A stretch of 64,000 nt of DNA from an uncultured Lacinutrix sp. (GCF_947500325.1 NZ_CANMRQ010000011.1:1-64000), one strand, 5' to 3'. Counted from the first letter of the stretch, positions 1-9,526 are shown. The notes: generated from the sequence alone by a model not told the origin. Made by a program: numbers and translations.

Positions 1-82
1 TTCGTTTAACTCTTTTGTTCTCTTTACTTTTCATTAATAAGTCGATTTTTTGTCAACTTATTTCAGGACGGGACAAAAATAG

Positions 83-118
83 AAAAAAAGCTGATGTGAA
101 CAACATCAGCTTTTTTTT
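83..118. terminator. Bidirectional intrinsic terminator
   Basis: An 8-bp GC-containing stem (GCTGATGT at 90-97 with ACATCAGC at 103-110) closes a 5-nt loop. It is flanked by an A tract before and a T tract after, so it can stop transcription in either direction. It sits upstream of the oxoamine synthase gene and probably ends a transcript that enters from outside the window. Confidence 0.8.
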
Positions 119-140
119 GTTAACAATACTAGAGAAAACA

Positions 141-172
141 TTATGCAAAAAACTAAGAAATGTGTAATTTTG
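141..172 (+). promoter_or_regulatory. Possible Bacteroidota promoter for the oxoamine synthase
   Basis: TAATTTTG at 165-172 matches the Bacteroidota -7 consensus TAnnTTTG. It lies about 28 nt before the ATG at 201. The -33 side is weak (TTATG near 141), so only the -7 box is convincing. Confidence 0.4.
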
Positions 173-200
173 TCCATTCTAAACTAATGAAAGAGCTTAC

Positions 201-1460
201 ATGAAAGATTTATTTGAAAAAATATATAGAGATAAAGGACCATTAGGAAAATGGGCAGAGCAAGCAGAAGGTTACTTTGTGTTTCCAAAATTAGAAGGAC
301 AGATTTCTAACCGAATGAAATTTCAAGGTAAAGATGTTATAACTTGGAGTATTAATGATTATTTAGGTTTAGCAAATCATCCAGAGGTACGTAAAATTGA
401 TGCAGAAGCTGCTGCACAATACGGGTCAGCATATCCAATGGGAGCCAGAATGATGTCTGGGCATACAGAGTTACATGAACAATTACAAAACGAGTTAGCC
501 GATTTTGTAAGCAAAGAAGCTGCTTATTTATTAAACTTTGGTTATCAAGGTATGGTATCTACGGTAGATGCATTAGTGTCTAAAGACGATATTATTGTAT
601 ATGATGTTGATGCTCACGCTTGTATTATTGATGGTGTACGTTTACATATGGGTAAGCGTTTTACATATAAGCATAATGATGTTGAGAGTTTAGAGAAAAA
701 CTTAGAGCGTGCAACAAAAATGGCCGAGCAAACTGGTGGTGGTATTTTAGTGATATCTGAAGGTGTCTTTGGTATGCGAGGAGAGCAAGGGCGATTAAAA
801 GAAATTGTAGCGCTTAAAAAGAAATTTAATTTTAGATTATTTGTTGACGATGCACATGGTTTTGGTACATTAGGTAAAACAGGAGCAGGTGCAGGAGAGG
901 AGCAAGGAGTTCAAGACGATATAGATGTTTACTTTGCAACTTTTGCTAAGTCAATGGCCAGTACAGGCGCATTTATTGCTGGAGATAAAGAGATTATGGA
1001 TTATTTAAAATATAATTTACGATCTCAAATGTTTGCAAAATCATTACAAATGCAATTAGTTGTTGGTGCATTAAAGCGTTTAGATATGTTGCGTACAATG
1101 CCAGAACTAAAACAAAATTTATGGAAGATTGTTAATGCATTACAATCTGGCCTTAAAGAGCGTGGTTTTGATATTGGTACCACACAAAGTTGTGTAACAC
1201 CAGTATATTTAAACGGAAGTATTCCTGAAGCAATGGCATTAGTTAAAGATTTAAGAGAGAATTATGGTATATTCTGTTCTATAGTTGTATATCCTGTAAT
1301 TCCAAAAGGATTAATTCTATTAAGAATGATTCCTACTGCAACTCATACATTAGAAGATGTTACAGAAACATTAGATGCTTTTGATGCAATTAGAACAAGG
1401 TTAGAAAATGGGACATATAAACGTATGTCTGCTGCTTTAATTAAAGCTATGGGAGAATAA
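201..1460 (+). CDS. Alpha-oxoamine synthase family aminotransferase (serine palmitoyltransferase-like)
   Basis: This is a 419-residue PLP enzyme of the fold-type I alpha-oxoamine synthase group, which includes serine palmitoyltransferase, 2-amino-3-ketobutyrate CoA ligase and 8-amino-7-oxononanoate synthase. Visible landmarks are the cofactor-stacking His139 (DAH), the DDAHGFG motif at 216-222 and the PLP lysine Lys250 in TFAKS. Length is normal and complete. In Bacteroidota such enzymes usually make the long-chain base of sphingolipids, or the sulfonated analogue capnine, from an amino acid and an acyl-CoA. The sequence alone does not tell serine from cysteate as substrate. The convergent GNAT-like gene is a plausible partner for N-acylation, but that is inference. 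No biotin genes are nearby, which argues against an AONS role. Confidence 0.85.
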   Translation: MKDLFEKIYRDKGPLGKWAEQAEGYFVFPKLEGQISNRMKFQGKDVITWSINDYLGLANHPEVRKIDAEAAAQYGSAYPMGARMMSGHTELHEQLQNELADFVSKEAAYLLNFGYQGMVSTVDALVSKDDIIVYDVDAHACIIDGVRLHMGKRFTYKHNDVESLEKNLERATKMAEQTGGGILVISEGVFGMRGEQGRLKEIVALKKKFNFRLFVDDAHGFGTLGKTGAGAGEEQGVQDDIDVYFATFAKSMASTGAFIAGDKEIMDYLKYNLRSQMFAKSLQMQLVVGALKRLDMLRTMPELKQNLWKIVNALQSGLKERGFDIGTTQSCVTPVYLNGSIPEAMALVKDLRENYGIFCSIVVYPVIPKGLILLRMIPTATHTLEDVTETLDAFDAIRTRLENGTYKRMSAALIKAMGE

Positions 1461-1474
1461 AACTTATTATTTAT

Positions 1475-1525
1475 TATATAAAACAAAAATCCGATTCATT
1501 ATGAATCGGATTTTTGTTTTATATA
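1475..1525. terminator. Long perfect inverted repeat, shared convergent terminator
   Basis: Arms of 25 nt (1475-1499 and 1501-1525) are exact reverse complements around one base. The core ATCCGATTCA is flanked by A-rich and T-rich parts. It serves both convergent genes. The stop codon of the minus-strand gene (1519-1521) lies inside the right arm. Confidence 0.9.
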
Positions 1526-2640
1526 ATTGATTTTCTATAAGTTTTTCTCCTTTTTATAACTTTAGGATCAAAGTGTTTCCATATTTTTTGAATAGCATCA
1601 TTATCTTCTAACTCTGGTGTTCTGTAACAGTTGATAATTCCTTTCTCTTTAAACGTTTCATAATATTCATTAAAAATAACAGCATGAACACCTTTATTTT
1701 GATAATCTGGATGTACTCCAATTAAATAAAAAACAACATCTTTACTTTGCTTTTTAGCTTTCAGTAATTTTAAAAAACCAAACGGAAGTAATTTACCATT
1801 CATTTTTTGTAGAGCATAGGCAAACCTTGGCATTACTATGGCAAAGGCCACCATTTCATCGTGCTCATCAATTACAAATTTTATATATTCTGGATTTACA
1901 AACGATATAAATTTCTTTTTAAAATATGCTTTTTGTATATCTGTAATTTCAACAAAAGAGGATAATGAAGAATACGATGCGTTAAATAAATCAAACATCT
2001 TATCTACATAAGGCATAACCTCTGCTGTTTTTGTAAGTTTTAAAGCCTTTAATTTATACCTGCGTTTTATTAATTCTTGTGCTTTTTTAAAAAATTCAGG
2101 TTTTACGTTTTCAAAAGGAAATTTACTTTCAGAGTATGATTTTTCTATTTTGTATCCTAAAGATTCATAGTGATTAACATAATATTTATGGTTGTACCAA
2201 GTAATCATACTACTAATTTCTTCAAAACCTTCAGTCATAACACCTACTTTGTCCAAGTTTGAAAAGCCAACAGGTCCTTCTGTATATTCTAGATTATGCT
2301 GTTTTCCTATGCTAACAACTTTATCTAATAAAGCTTTTGAGACTTCAATGTCATCTATAAAATCAAACCAACCGAAACGCATTTTTCGTTGATTTTGATT
2401 TTTTATTTCTAACCAATTAATAATTGCAGCAATACGGCCTACAATTTTTCCATTTTTATAGGCTAAAAAGAAAGTAGCTTCAGCATCTTTAAAAATAGGG
2501 TTCTTTTCTTTGTCAAAAGTCGCTAATTCTTGATTAATAATAGGAGGTACCCAATATTTAGAATCTTTGTAAAGCGAAAAAGGAAAAGTAACAAAAGCTT
2601 TAAGCTCTTTTTTAGTTGTGGCTTGTTGTATGGTTATCAT
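1519..2640 (-). CDS. GNAT-fold acyltransferase-like protein
   Basis: This 373-residue protein has two regions like the GNAT fold. An N-terminal half (about 1-160) contains a KIVGRIAAIIN strand pair. A C-terminal half (about 215-345) contains the acyl-CoA-binding motif A, GVHPDYQNKGVHA, at 308-320. No signal peptide or membrane segment is seen, so it should be cytosolic. The specific substrate is unknown. It faces the serine palmitoyltransferase-like gene across a shared terminator. Bacterial ceramide synthesis uses an N-acyltransferase unrelated to the eukaryotic one, so a role in acylating a sphingoid or capnoid base is reasonable but unproven. Homologues are often labelled only as N-acetyltransferase. 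Confidence 0.65.
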   Translation of the reverse strand: MITIQQATTKKELKAFVTFPFSLYKDSKYWVPPIINQELATFDKEKNPIFKDAEATFFLAYKNGKIVGRIAAIINWLEIKNQNQRKMRFGWFDFIDDIEVSKALLDKVVSIGKQHNLEYTEGPVGFSNLDKVGVMTEGFEEISSMITWYNHKYYVNHYESLGYKIEKSYSESKFPFENVKPEFFKKAQELIKRRYKLKALKLTKTAEVMPYVDKMFDLFNASYSSLSSFVEITDIQKAYFKKKFISFVNPEYIKFVIDEHDEMVAFAIVMPRFAYALQKMNGKLLPFGFLKLLKAKKQSKDVVFYLIGVHPDYQNKGVHAVIFNEYYETFKEKGIINCYRTPELEDNDAIQKIWKHFDPKVIKRRKTYRKSII

Positions 2641-2692
2641 ATATTAGTTTTCATCATCAACATCTTCTATTCTAGATTAATTCTTTTTTAGG

Positions 2693-3766
2693 TTAATCAT
2701 CATCAAAATCTATTTCTTGTACTTCCTTTTTTCGTTTTTTATCATCATTAGAGTCATCATCATCATCACCTTTTTTCTTTTTTCTTTTTTTATTTGCCTT
2801 ACGTTCAGCTTCTTCTTCAGCAGAAGTGCCATTGTCAATTTGCGGATCTTTATGGAAGTCTAAACGATAAGAAACTCCAAGCGTTATATTGAATACAGAT
2901 GGAGTATCTTTAGTATTAAAGGTTAAACCAGTATCTAATTGAAAGTTTTTATTCCATAAATAAGCGCCTCCAAATCTAAATAAGTTATCAGAATAGAAGT
3001 CATTTTTTATGCCTTGAGTTTCTCCAAATAAAACCCATTGGTCTGATATTGCTTTTGTTAAAGTAAAAATATATTGAAATTCAAATGCTTTTACTGGAGC
3101 GCCATTAATAATAACTTCATTTCCATCATTATCTTTACTCTTTTTAAATAACCTATTGCCAACAAAATTCATAACAAAAACCCAACCACTTGCAAAATTA
3201 TTTTGCGTTGCCACCATTAATTTGGGGCTAAAACCATCGATTCCAGGTGGTGTATATGGATTGTCTTTAGTATCATAATTTGCGCCAACATAAACAGCTA
3301 CAGCAGGAATTAAATCTTTCCATTTAAAACGTTTGTTCGCATGATAACTATATAAGTTAGGTTTTTCCTCTTCCTTGTTTTTATAAGGATCGAATACTAA
3401 GTATTTAGCACCTATGGTTAAGTTTCTAAAATTACCTCTTTTAGATTCAGAGCTTAAAAACGAACGGTTATCTGTAAAAGTATCATTTTGATATGTCCCT
3501 TCTAAATTAATCTCTAATTGCGGTAATAATAAGCCATAACGAGCAGCAAAATCAACACCAAAGCCTTTAACTTCATATTTTAGAGGAGTATGCTCTTCTT
3601 TAACAGTGAATGGACCAGCTTCAAACTGTACTACATTAGTACCAACTGAAAAAGCCGAACGAGAAACACCTGGTCGATTTGAATTAATTACTTCTGTGTA
3701 TTGTGCATTTGCGTTTAAACTAATCGCAATTAATAAGATTGAAAAGTAGACTTGTCTTAAAAACAT
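2693..3766 (-). CDS. Outer-membrane beta-barrel protein, MetA/phenol-degradation transporter-like
   Basis: The 357-residue protein begins with a signal peptide ending at about residue 21 (NANA|QYTE). The mature part (about 22-305) is built of alternating short strands rich in aromatic residues with G-x-x-Y turns, ending in GVSYRLDF, as expected for an outer-membrane barrel. It resembles the family named after the MetA phenol pathway (PF13557), whose transport role is poorly established. The last 45 residues form a low-complexity tail of alternating Lys/Arg and Asp/Glu blocks that is unlikely to be part of the barrel. It is monocistronic. The substrate is not inferable. Confidence 0.6.
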   Translation of the reverse strand: MFLRQVYFSILLIAISLNANAQYTEVINSNRPGVSRSAFSVGTNVVQFEAGPFTVKEEHTPLKYEVKGFGVDFAARYGLLLPQLEINLEGTYQNDTFTDNRSFLSSESKRGNFRNLTIGAKYLVFDPYKNKEEEKPNLYSYHANKRFKWKDLIPAVAVYVGANYDTKDNPYTPPGIDGFSPKLMVATQNNFASGWVFVMNFVGNRLFKKSKDNDGNEVIINGAPVKAFEFQYIFTLTKAISDQWVLFGETQGIKNDFYSDNLFRFGGAYLWNKNFQLDTGLTFNTKDTPSVFNITLGVSYRLDFHKDPQIDNGTSAEEEAERKANKKRKKKKGDDDDDSNDDKKRKKEVQEIDFDDD

Positions 3767-3847
3767 AAGTAAAAAGGTTTAGCTCCAAATATAGAGATTT
3801 TATATTTTTTTTAAGTAATTAAAACTGAAATTACAGTTAGAGTATTG

Positions 3848-3855
3848 TATTTTTG
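3848..3855 (+). promoter_or_regulatory. -7 promoter element for the DUF4834 gene
   Basis: TATTTTTG matches TAnnTTTG and lies 28 nt before the ATG at 3884. A TTG at 3845 in the same frame overlaps this element, so translation from there is unlikely. No clear -33 box is visible. Confidence 0.4.
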
Positions 3856-3883
3856 TAATATTAATTTTTTGAATTTACTATAC

Positions 3884-4147
3884 ATGGGACTTTTAAAGAC
3901 CTTACTTATAATATTATTATTTTACTATGGATTTAAAGTGCTATCTAGACTATTCGCACCTTTAATGCTAAAATACCTAAGTAAAAAAGCTGAACAACGT
4001 TTTGGTGGTCAGTTTCGTGACTTTGGAAATCAAAGGCAACCACAACCAAAACAAAAAGAAGGTGAAATCACTATAGATAAGATGCCTAATAACAAAAAAT
4101 CTAATAATTCTGTTGGAGAATATGTAGATTACGAGGAGATTGAGTAA
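3884..4147 (+). CDS. DUF4834 family small membrane protein
   Basis: An 87-residue protein starts at the ATG at 3884 (MGLLKTLLII). I prefer it over an in-frame TTG 39 nt upstream, because that extension is not protein-like and overlaps a promoter element. Residues 1-27 form one hydrophobic segment. The rest is polar, rich in Gln, Lys and Asn, and ends in VGEYVDYEEIE. This matches the DUF4834 pattern of Flavobacteriia: one membrane anchor, then a cytosolic tail. The function is unknown. It precedes the YfhO gene by 82 nt on the same strand, an arrangement consistent with a role at the envelope, but the link is only positional. Confidence 0.75.
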   Translation: MGLLKTLLIILLFYYGFKVLSRLFAPLMLKYLSKKAEQRFGGQFRDFGNQRQPQPKQKEGEITIDKMPNNKKSNNSVGEYVDYEEIE

Positions 4148-4229
4148 TCCTTTTAAATTCATTTTTTTTCTATTCTGTTTTTCTAAAAAATTATGATTAA
4201 TTTTCACATTCATAATTTTAAACCATTTT

Positions 4230-6689
4230 ATGCAATCAACTTTAAAAAAACTCTTACCACATTTTCTAGTATTTGTAGGTTTTATAATTCTTTCGTTAGC
4301 TTATTTTAGCCCTGTATTACAAGGGAAACAAATTTTGCAAAGTGACATTGTACAGTACAGTGGTATGGCAAAACAGCAACGCGATTTTAAAGAAACTACT
4401 GGTAATGAAACCTATTGGACTAATAGTGCTTTTGGTGGTATGCCTACATATCAATTAGGGGCAAGGTATCCACATAATTATATTAAAAAACTAGATTTAG
4501 CGTTACGGTTTTTACCAAGACCAGCCGATTATCTTTTTCTATATTTTTTAGGCTTTTATATTTTATTATTAAGCCTAAAAGTAGATTTTAAACTGGCAGC
4601 TCTTGGAGCTCTAGCTTTTGGTTTTTCTACATATTTAGTTATTATTCTAGGAGTAGGACATAATAGTAAAGCACATGCAATTGCATATATGCCATTGGTT
4701 TTAAGTGGAATAATACTAACCTTTAGGCGTAAATATATTGTAGGTTTTATAATTACTGCATTAGCAATGGGGCTAGAACTAGTATCTAATCATTTTCAAA
4801 TGACCTATTATTTATTACTTCTAGTAATTGTTTTAGGTTTGGTTTACTTAATTGATGCTTACAAAAAACAATTATTACCTCACTTTTTTAAATCTGTTGG
4901 TGTTTTAGTTGCTGCTGTAGTTTTAGCTATAGGATTAAATGCTACAAATATATTGGCAACTCAAGAGTATGTAAAAGAAAGTACAAGAGGTAAAAGTGAA
5001 TTGACTATAAACCCAAATGGCTCTACAAAAATTGCAGAAACTGGATTGCCAAAAGAAAAAATAACAGAATATAGTTATGGTTTTTGGGAAACGTTTAATC
5101 TATATATTCCTAGATTTTTAGGAGGTGGAATGAGTGAAGATGTAGGTAAAGATTCTGCTTTTTATAATTTTTATATAGCGCAAGGCGCATCACCATTACA
5201 AGCAAAAGATGCTGTTAAAAGTAGTCCCATGTATTGGGGAGATCAACCTATAGTTGAAGCACCAGCTTATATTGGCGCAGTGGTTCTATTCTTATTTGTT
5301 TTAGCTTTATTTTTAGTAAAAGGACGATTGAAATGGTGGTTAGTTGGAGGTACCATATTGTCTCTATTATTATCTTACGGAAAGAATTTAAGTTTTCTAA
5401 CCGATTTTTTTATTGATTTTGTTCCGTTTTATGACAAATTTAGAGCAGTCACTTCTATTCAAGTAATTTTAGAATTATGTATTCCAGTTTTAGCAATTTT
5501 TGCTTTAGTAAGACTATTTAATGATTATGAAAAGACAGAAGATAAATTAAAAGCATTGAAATTTACTTTTGGAATCACTGCAGGTTTTGCAATACTATTT
5601 TTAGTGTTTAGATATATTGGAGTTTTAGATTTTGAAGGGATAAGGGACACTAGTTTTAGAGACAATTATGGACCAGATTTTTTAAATGCTATTGTACAAG
5701 ATAGAAAATCAATATTTACAAAAGATACACTTAGAACATTATTTCTGGTTTTACTTTCAGCAGGAACCGTTTATTTATTTTTAAAGAAAAAATTATCAGA
5801 GGCTAAAGTTGTTATAGTGTTTGCTATATTAATTGTTTTTGATTTAGTAGGTGTTGATAGACGTTATGTTAATACTGAAAATTTTGTTTCTGCTAGACAA
5901 GTCTCTCAACCTTTTCAAAAAAATGCTGCCGATACGCAAATAGAAAAAGATAAAGGTGATTTTAGAGTTTTAGATTTAACTTCTGGAGGTGCGAAAGCAT
6001 CGTTTTTTCATAATTCGTTAACGGGTTATCATGCTGCAAAATTAAAACGCTATGATGAGTTATTCGATTTTTATATTGCAAGAAATAACATGAATGTTCT
6101 TAACATGTTAAATACTAAATATATAATTGCTGAAGATGAAGCGCAAAAACCGTATCCTTATTTAAATGAAGATGCTAATGGTAATGCTTGGTTTGTTGAA
6201 GAATTAAAGGTTGTAAATTCTGCAAATGCGGAAATTAAAGCTTTAGAAAATTTAAATACTAAACGTGTTGCAATTATTGATAAAGCTCAAACTGAATATT
6301 TTGAAAGTTTTAGACATACAAATCCTACAACTAAAATCACTAATTATAACCATATAGTAGATTCTTTAGCATCAATAAAAGTATTAGAGTACAAGCCTAA
6401 CTATATAAAATATGAGTCTAAAAATTTAAATGAAGGTTTAGCTGTTTTTTCTGAAGTGTATTATAAAAATGGATGGCATGCATATATAGATGGAAAACCA
6501 ACACCTATCTATCGTGTAAACTATGTACTTCGTGCTATAGAGACACCAAAAGGAAGACACATTGTTGAATTTAAATTTGAACCAGAAGTTGTAGAAACAG
6601 GAAGTACAATTTCACTCGCAAGTTCTGGACTGTTGTTGCTATTAATTTTAGGAGGTTTATTTTATACTTTCAAAAGTAAAAATGACTAA
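4230..6689 (+). CDS. YfhO family membrane protein (GT-C-like)
   Basis: The 819-residue protein has about a dozen hydrophobic segments from residue 10 to about 530, with a large loop near 245-340, and a soluble C-terminal part (about 570-790). The late SEVYYKNGWHAYIDG stretch and the overall plan match the YfhO family, whose Firmicutes members help glycosylate cell-wall teichoic acids. In Bacteroidota the family is common in surface-glycan loci and its exact reaction is not known. Its last 8 nt overlap the next glycosyltransferase gene, so the two are translationally coupled. A lipid-linked sugar transfer on the outer face of the inner membrane is the best guess. Confidence 0.8.
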   Translation: MQSTLKKLLPHFLVFVGFIILSLAYFSPVLQGKQILQSDIVQYSGMAKQQRDFKETTGNETYWTNSAFGGMPTYQLGARYPHNYIKKLDLALRFLPRPADYLFLYFLGFYILLLSLKVDFKLAALGALAFGFSTYLVIILGVGHNSKAHAIAYMPLVLSGIILTFRRKYIVGFIITALAMGLELVSNHFQMTYYLLLLVIVLGLVYLIDAYKKQLLPHFFKSVGVLVAAVVLAIGLNATNILATQEYVKESTRGKSELTINPNGSTKIAETGLPKEKITEYSYGFWETFNLYIPRFLGGGMSEDVGKDSAFYNFYIAQGASPLQAKDAVKSSPMYWGDQPIVEAPAYIGAVVLFLFVLALFLVKGRLKWWLVGGTILSLLLSYGKNLSFLTDFFIDFVPFYDKFRAVTSIQVILELCIPVLAIFALVRLFNDYEKTEDKLKALKFTFGITAGFAILFLVFRYIGVLDFEGIRDTSFRDNYGPDFLNAIVQDRKSIFTKDTLRTLFLVLLSAGTVYLFLKKKLSEAKVVIVFAILIVFDLVGVDRRYVNTENFVSARQVSQPFQKNAADTQIEKDKGDFRVLDLTSGGAKASFFHNSLTGYHAAKLKRYDELFDFYIARNNMNVLNMLNTKYIIAEDEAQKPYPYLNEDANGNAWFVEELKVVNSANAEIKALENLNTKRVAIIDKAQTEYFESFRHTNPTTKITNYNHIVDSLASIKVLEYKPNYIKYESKNLNEGLAVFSEVYYKNGWHAYIDGKPTPIYRVNYVLRAIETPKGRHIVEFKFEPEVVETGSTISLASSGLLLLLILGGLFYTFKSKND

Positions 6690-7971
6690 GCAAAAAGTTT
6701 TAATCATTACTTATTATTGGCCTCCAGCTGGTGGACCTGGTGTACAACGTTGGTTGAAATTTGTTAAATATTTACCTCAATTTAATATTGAACCTATAGT
6801 ATATTGCCCTGAAAACCCAGTATATCCTCAAGTTGACAAAAGTTTGCTAGATCAAGTGTCAAAAGATACTATAATTTTAAAACAACCAATAAGTGAACCC
6901 TATAAGTTGGCGAGTTTACTATCTAAAAACACTAAAACAATTAGTAAGGGTATTATTCCAGAAGAAAAGAAGCAAGGTATTATTCAAAAATTAATGCTCT
7001 ATGTACGTGGTAATTTCTTTATCCCAGATGCTAGAAAAAAATGGGTAAAACCTTCTGTTAACTACTTGTCTAATTACATTTTAGATAATAAAATAGATAC
7101 AATTATTACATCTGGACCACCTCATAGTTTGCATTTAATTGGTTTTAAATTAAAAGAGCAGTTTAAAGATATTTGTTGGTTAGCAGATTTTAGAGATCCA
7201 TGGACTACTATTGGTTATCATAAACAATTAAAATTAACAAAAACTTCTCAAGAGAAGCATAAACTATTAGAGAAACAAGTTTTAAATACTGCAGATAAAA
7301 TTATTGTAACAAGTAACAATACTAAGTTAGAGTTTGAAGCTATTACTAGCAAACCAATAATTGTAATTACTAATGGTTATGATAAGGAAAAAGTGAAGCC
7401 TGTTAATTTAGATAAAAACTTTACCATAGCACATATTGGTTCATTGTTATCTAAGAGAAACCCAGAAATACTATGGCGAGTCTTAAGTGATTTAATAGCT
7501 ATGGACGATGAGTTTTCTGCATTTTTTCAACTTACTTTGGTAGGTAATGTAGGAGAATCAATTTTAAAATCTATAGAGAAATATAAACTAACAAAGTACT
7601 TGAATAATGTAGGTTATGTATCGCATATTGAATCTATTAAATATCAAAAACAATCTCAATTATTACTATTAATAGAAATAGATTCGGAAGATACTAAGGT
7701 CATAATTCCAGGTAAATTATTTGAATACATGGCTTCACAAAGACCAATAATTGCAATTGGGCCAGAAGCTACAGATGTAGAAGTTATTTTAAAAGAAACA
7801 AATACTGGTGATTATTTTAATTATCATGATTATGATAGTTTAAAATCTAAAATAAAGCAGCATTTTGAGGCGTTTAAGCAAAAGAACCTAAACACAAATC
7901 CAATTGGACTACAAAAATATAGTAGACTTAATTTAACAAAAACATTAGCGTCTTTAATAGCTAAAGAATAA
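6682..7971 (+). CDS. Glycosyltransferase family 4 protein
   Basis: This is a 429-residue GT-B fold enzyme. The N-terminal domain has the acceptor-side signature YYWPPAGGPGVQRW (12-25), and the C-terminal domain has the IPGKLFEYMASQRPIIAIGP donor-nucleotide region (about 340-360). It acts in the cytoplasm or at the inner membrane, adding a sugar to a glycan under construction. The donor and acceptor cannot be read from sequence. The ATG lies inside the end of the YfhO gene (8-nt overlap), and a flippase follows 42 nt later, which fits one surface-polysaccharide operon. Confidence 0.85.
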   Translation: MTKQKVLIITYYWPPAGGPGVQRWLKFVKYLPQFNIEPIVYCPENPVYPQVDKSLLDQVSKDTIILKQPISEPYKLASLLSKNTKTISKGIIPEEKKQGIIQKLMLYVRGNFFIPDARKKWVKPSVNYLSNYILDNKIDTIITSGPPHSLHLIGFKLKEQFKDICWLADFRDPWTTIGYHKQLKLTKTSQEKHKLLEKQVLNTADKIIVTSNNTKLEFEAITSKPIIVITNGYDKEKVKPVNLDKNFTIAHIGSLLSKRNPEILWRVLSDLIAMDDEFSAFFQLTLVGNVGESILKSIEKYKLTKYLNNVGYVSHIESIKYQKQSQLLLLIEIDSEDTKVIIPGKLFEYMASQRPIIAIGPEATDVEVILKETNTGDYFNYHDYDSLKSKIKQHFEAFKQKNLNTNPIGLQKYSRLNLTKTLASLIAKE

Positions 7972-8013
7972 ATAGTATAAATTTTTAATTTATATTTAGA
8001 GCATTATAAATAT

Positions 8014-9468
8014 ATGGGAATAGTCGTTAATCAATCTATCAAAAATACCTTGATAACCTATATGGGTTTTGGTATTGGTGCCATTAACATTCTCTTTTTG
8101 TTTACTAATTTTGTTAGCGATACTTATTTTGGTCTTATAACTTTTATTTTTTCTACTGCTAACATTTTAATGCCATTAATGGCGTTTGGAACTCATAATA
8201 CCATTGTAAAATTTTACTCTACATTTAAAACTAGACAATCTCAAAACAGCTTTTTAAGTTTAATGTTGTTATTGCCTTTAGTTATTATTATTCCTGGAAT
8301 AATAATAACGAAGCTAGCCTTTAGTTTTATTAGCGATTGGATATCTTCAGAAAATGCAATAGTAAAGGATTATACATGGTATATAGCCATTTCAGCAATT
8401 GTTTTTGGTTATTTTGAAGTGTTTTATGCTTGGAGTAAAGTACAACTACAAAGTGTCTTTGGTAACTTTATGAAAGAGGTTTTTCATAGACTATGTACTA
8501 GTATTTTATTAATCAGTTTATATTTTAAATACATAACTGTAGAACAATTAGTTCTAGGAATGGTAAGTGTTTATGTATTACGAATGGTAATTATGATGGT
8601 TTATGCTTTTAGTTTAAGATTTCCTTCGTTTAAGCGTATAAGAGTGTCTAACATTTCTGCTATTATTAAATATGCATGTTTAATAATTATTGCAGGATCT
8701 GTTGCTAACATGATTTTAGAAATTGATAAATTCATGATAGGTAAATATGTTGTTATTGAAAATGTCGCATATTATGGTGTAGCTATTTATATTGCTACTG
8801 TTATTGGTGTACCTTCTAGAGCTATGCATCAAATTACTTATCCTTTAACAGCAAAACTGTTAAATGAAAATAGTATGGTAGAATTAAAAAGTCTATATCA
8901 AAAAAGTTCTCTTAGTCTATTTATTATTGGTGGATTTATTTTTTTGTTAATAATACTTAATATAAACGAATTGTATAAACTGTTGCCTCAAGATTATTCA
9001 GATGGATTTATTGTTGTTTTTGTTATAGGTTTTTCTAAACTATCTGATACACTTTTAGGGAATAATAATTCTATTTTATTTAATAGTGATTATTATAGAG
9101 TAGTGCTTTTAATGGGTGTGTTTTTAGCAATTATGACAGTAATACTTAATATGTATTTTATTCCAAACTTTGGTATTAATGGAGCAGCGTATGCAACATG
9201 TATTGCTATGACTTTATATAATACTATAAAAATAATATTTGTACGTGCAAAGTTTAAAATGCAACCATTTACGTCTAGTACTTTAAAAACATTATCATTG
9301 ATTATAGTGTGTGGCTTTGGATTTTATTTCTTGAATTTTAACTTTCACCCAATGCTCAATATTATTGTGAAATCTTTAATTGTTAGTATATCTTATGGGT
9401 TTTTTATTTATTATTTTAATATTTCTCATGATATAACCAGCTTAATAAATAAGCTTATAAAACGTTAA
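8014..9468 (+). CDS. Polysaccharide flippase (Wzx/MATE-like)
   Basis: The 484-residue protein consists of 12 to 14 hydrophobic segments with short loops and no large soluble domain. It follows the plan of the MVF/PST oligosaccharide exporters that flip undecaprenyl-linked units across the inner membrane. An N-terminal GFGIGAINILFLF helix and the late NFGINGAAYATCIAMTLYN stretch are typical. It is the third gene of the YfhO-glycosyltransferase operon. The operon lacks a polymerase and a ligase, so those would be encoded elsewhere. Confidence 0.8.
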   Translation: MGIVVNQSIKNTLITYMGFGIGAINILFLFTNFVSDTYFGLITFIFSTANILMPLMAFGTHNTIVKFYSTFKTRQSQNSFLSLMLLLPLVIIIPGIIITKLAFSFISDWISSENAIVKDYTWYIAISAIVFGYFEVFYAWSKVQLQSVFGNFMKEVFHRLCTSILLISLYFKYITVEQLVLGMVSVYVLRMVIMMVYAFSLRFPSFKRIRVSNISAIIKYACLIIIAGSVANMILEIDKFMIGKYVVIENVAYYGVAIYIATVIGVPSRAMHQITYPLTAKLLNENSMVELKSLYQKSSLSLFIIGGFIFLLIILNINELYKLLPQDYSDGFIVVFVIGFSKLSDTLLGNNNSILFNSDYYRVVLLMGVFLAIMTVILNMYFIPNFGINGAAYATCIAMTLYNTIKIIFVRAKFKMQPFTSSTLKTLSLIIVCGFGFYFLNFNFHPMLNIIVKSLIVSISYGFFIYYFNISHDITSLINKLIKR

Positions 9469-9486
9469 AAGTATATACACATAAAA

Positions 9487-9526
9487 AATCCTGCTATTTT
9501 GCTTGGGAAAACAAGATAACAGGATT
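9487..9526 (-). terminator. Terminator of the small secreted protein gene, with possible loop pseudoknot
   Basis: Arms at 9487-9501 and 9512-9526 pair over 15 positions with one mismatch and one G-U. Read on the minus strand, the hairpin is followed by a run of six T. The loop contains TGGGAAA, which is complementary to TTTCCCA at 9531-9537, so an H-type pseudoknot is possible. It may also serve the plus-strand flippase operon, but there is no T run on that side. Confidence 0.65.

Noticed and set aside
1-34. Possible start of a minus-strand gene (ATG at 32-34, MKSKENKRVK)
   Set aside because: Only 11 codons are visible, no promoter is clear, and the frame is AT-rich with nothing to recognise.
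3-173. Open plus-strand frame upstream of the oxoamine synthase
   Set aside because: It crosses the terminator hairpin, has low-complexity composition and no start signal.
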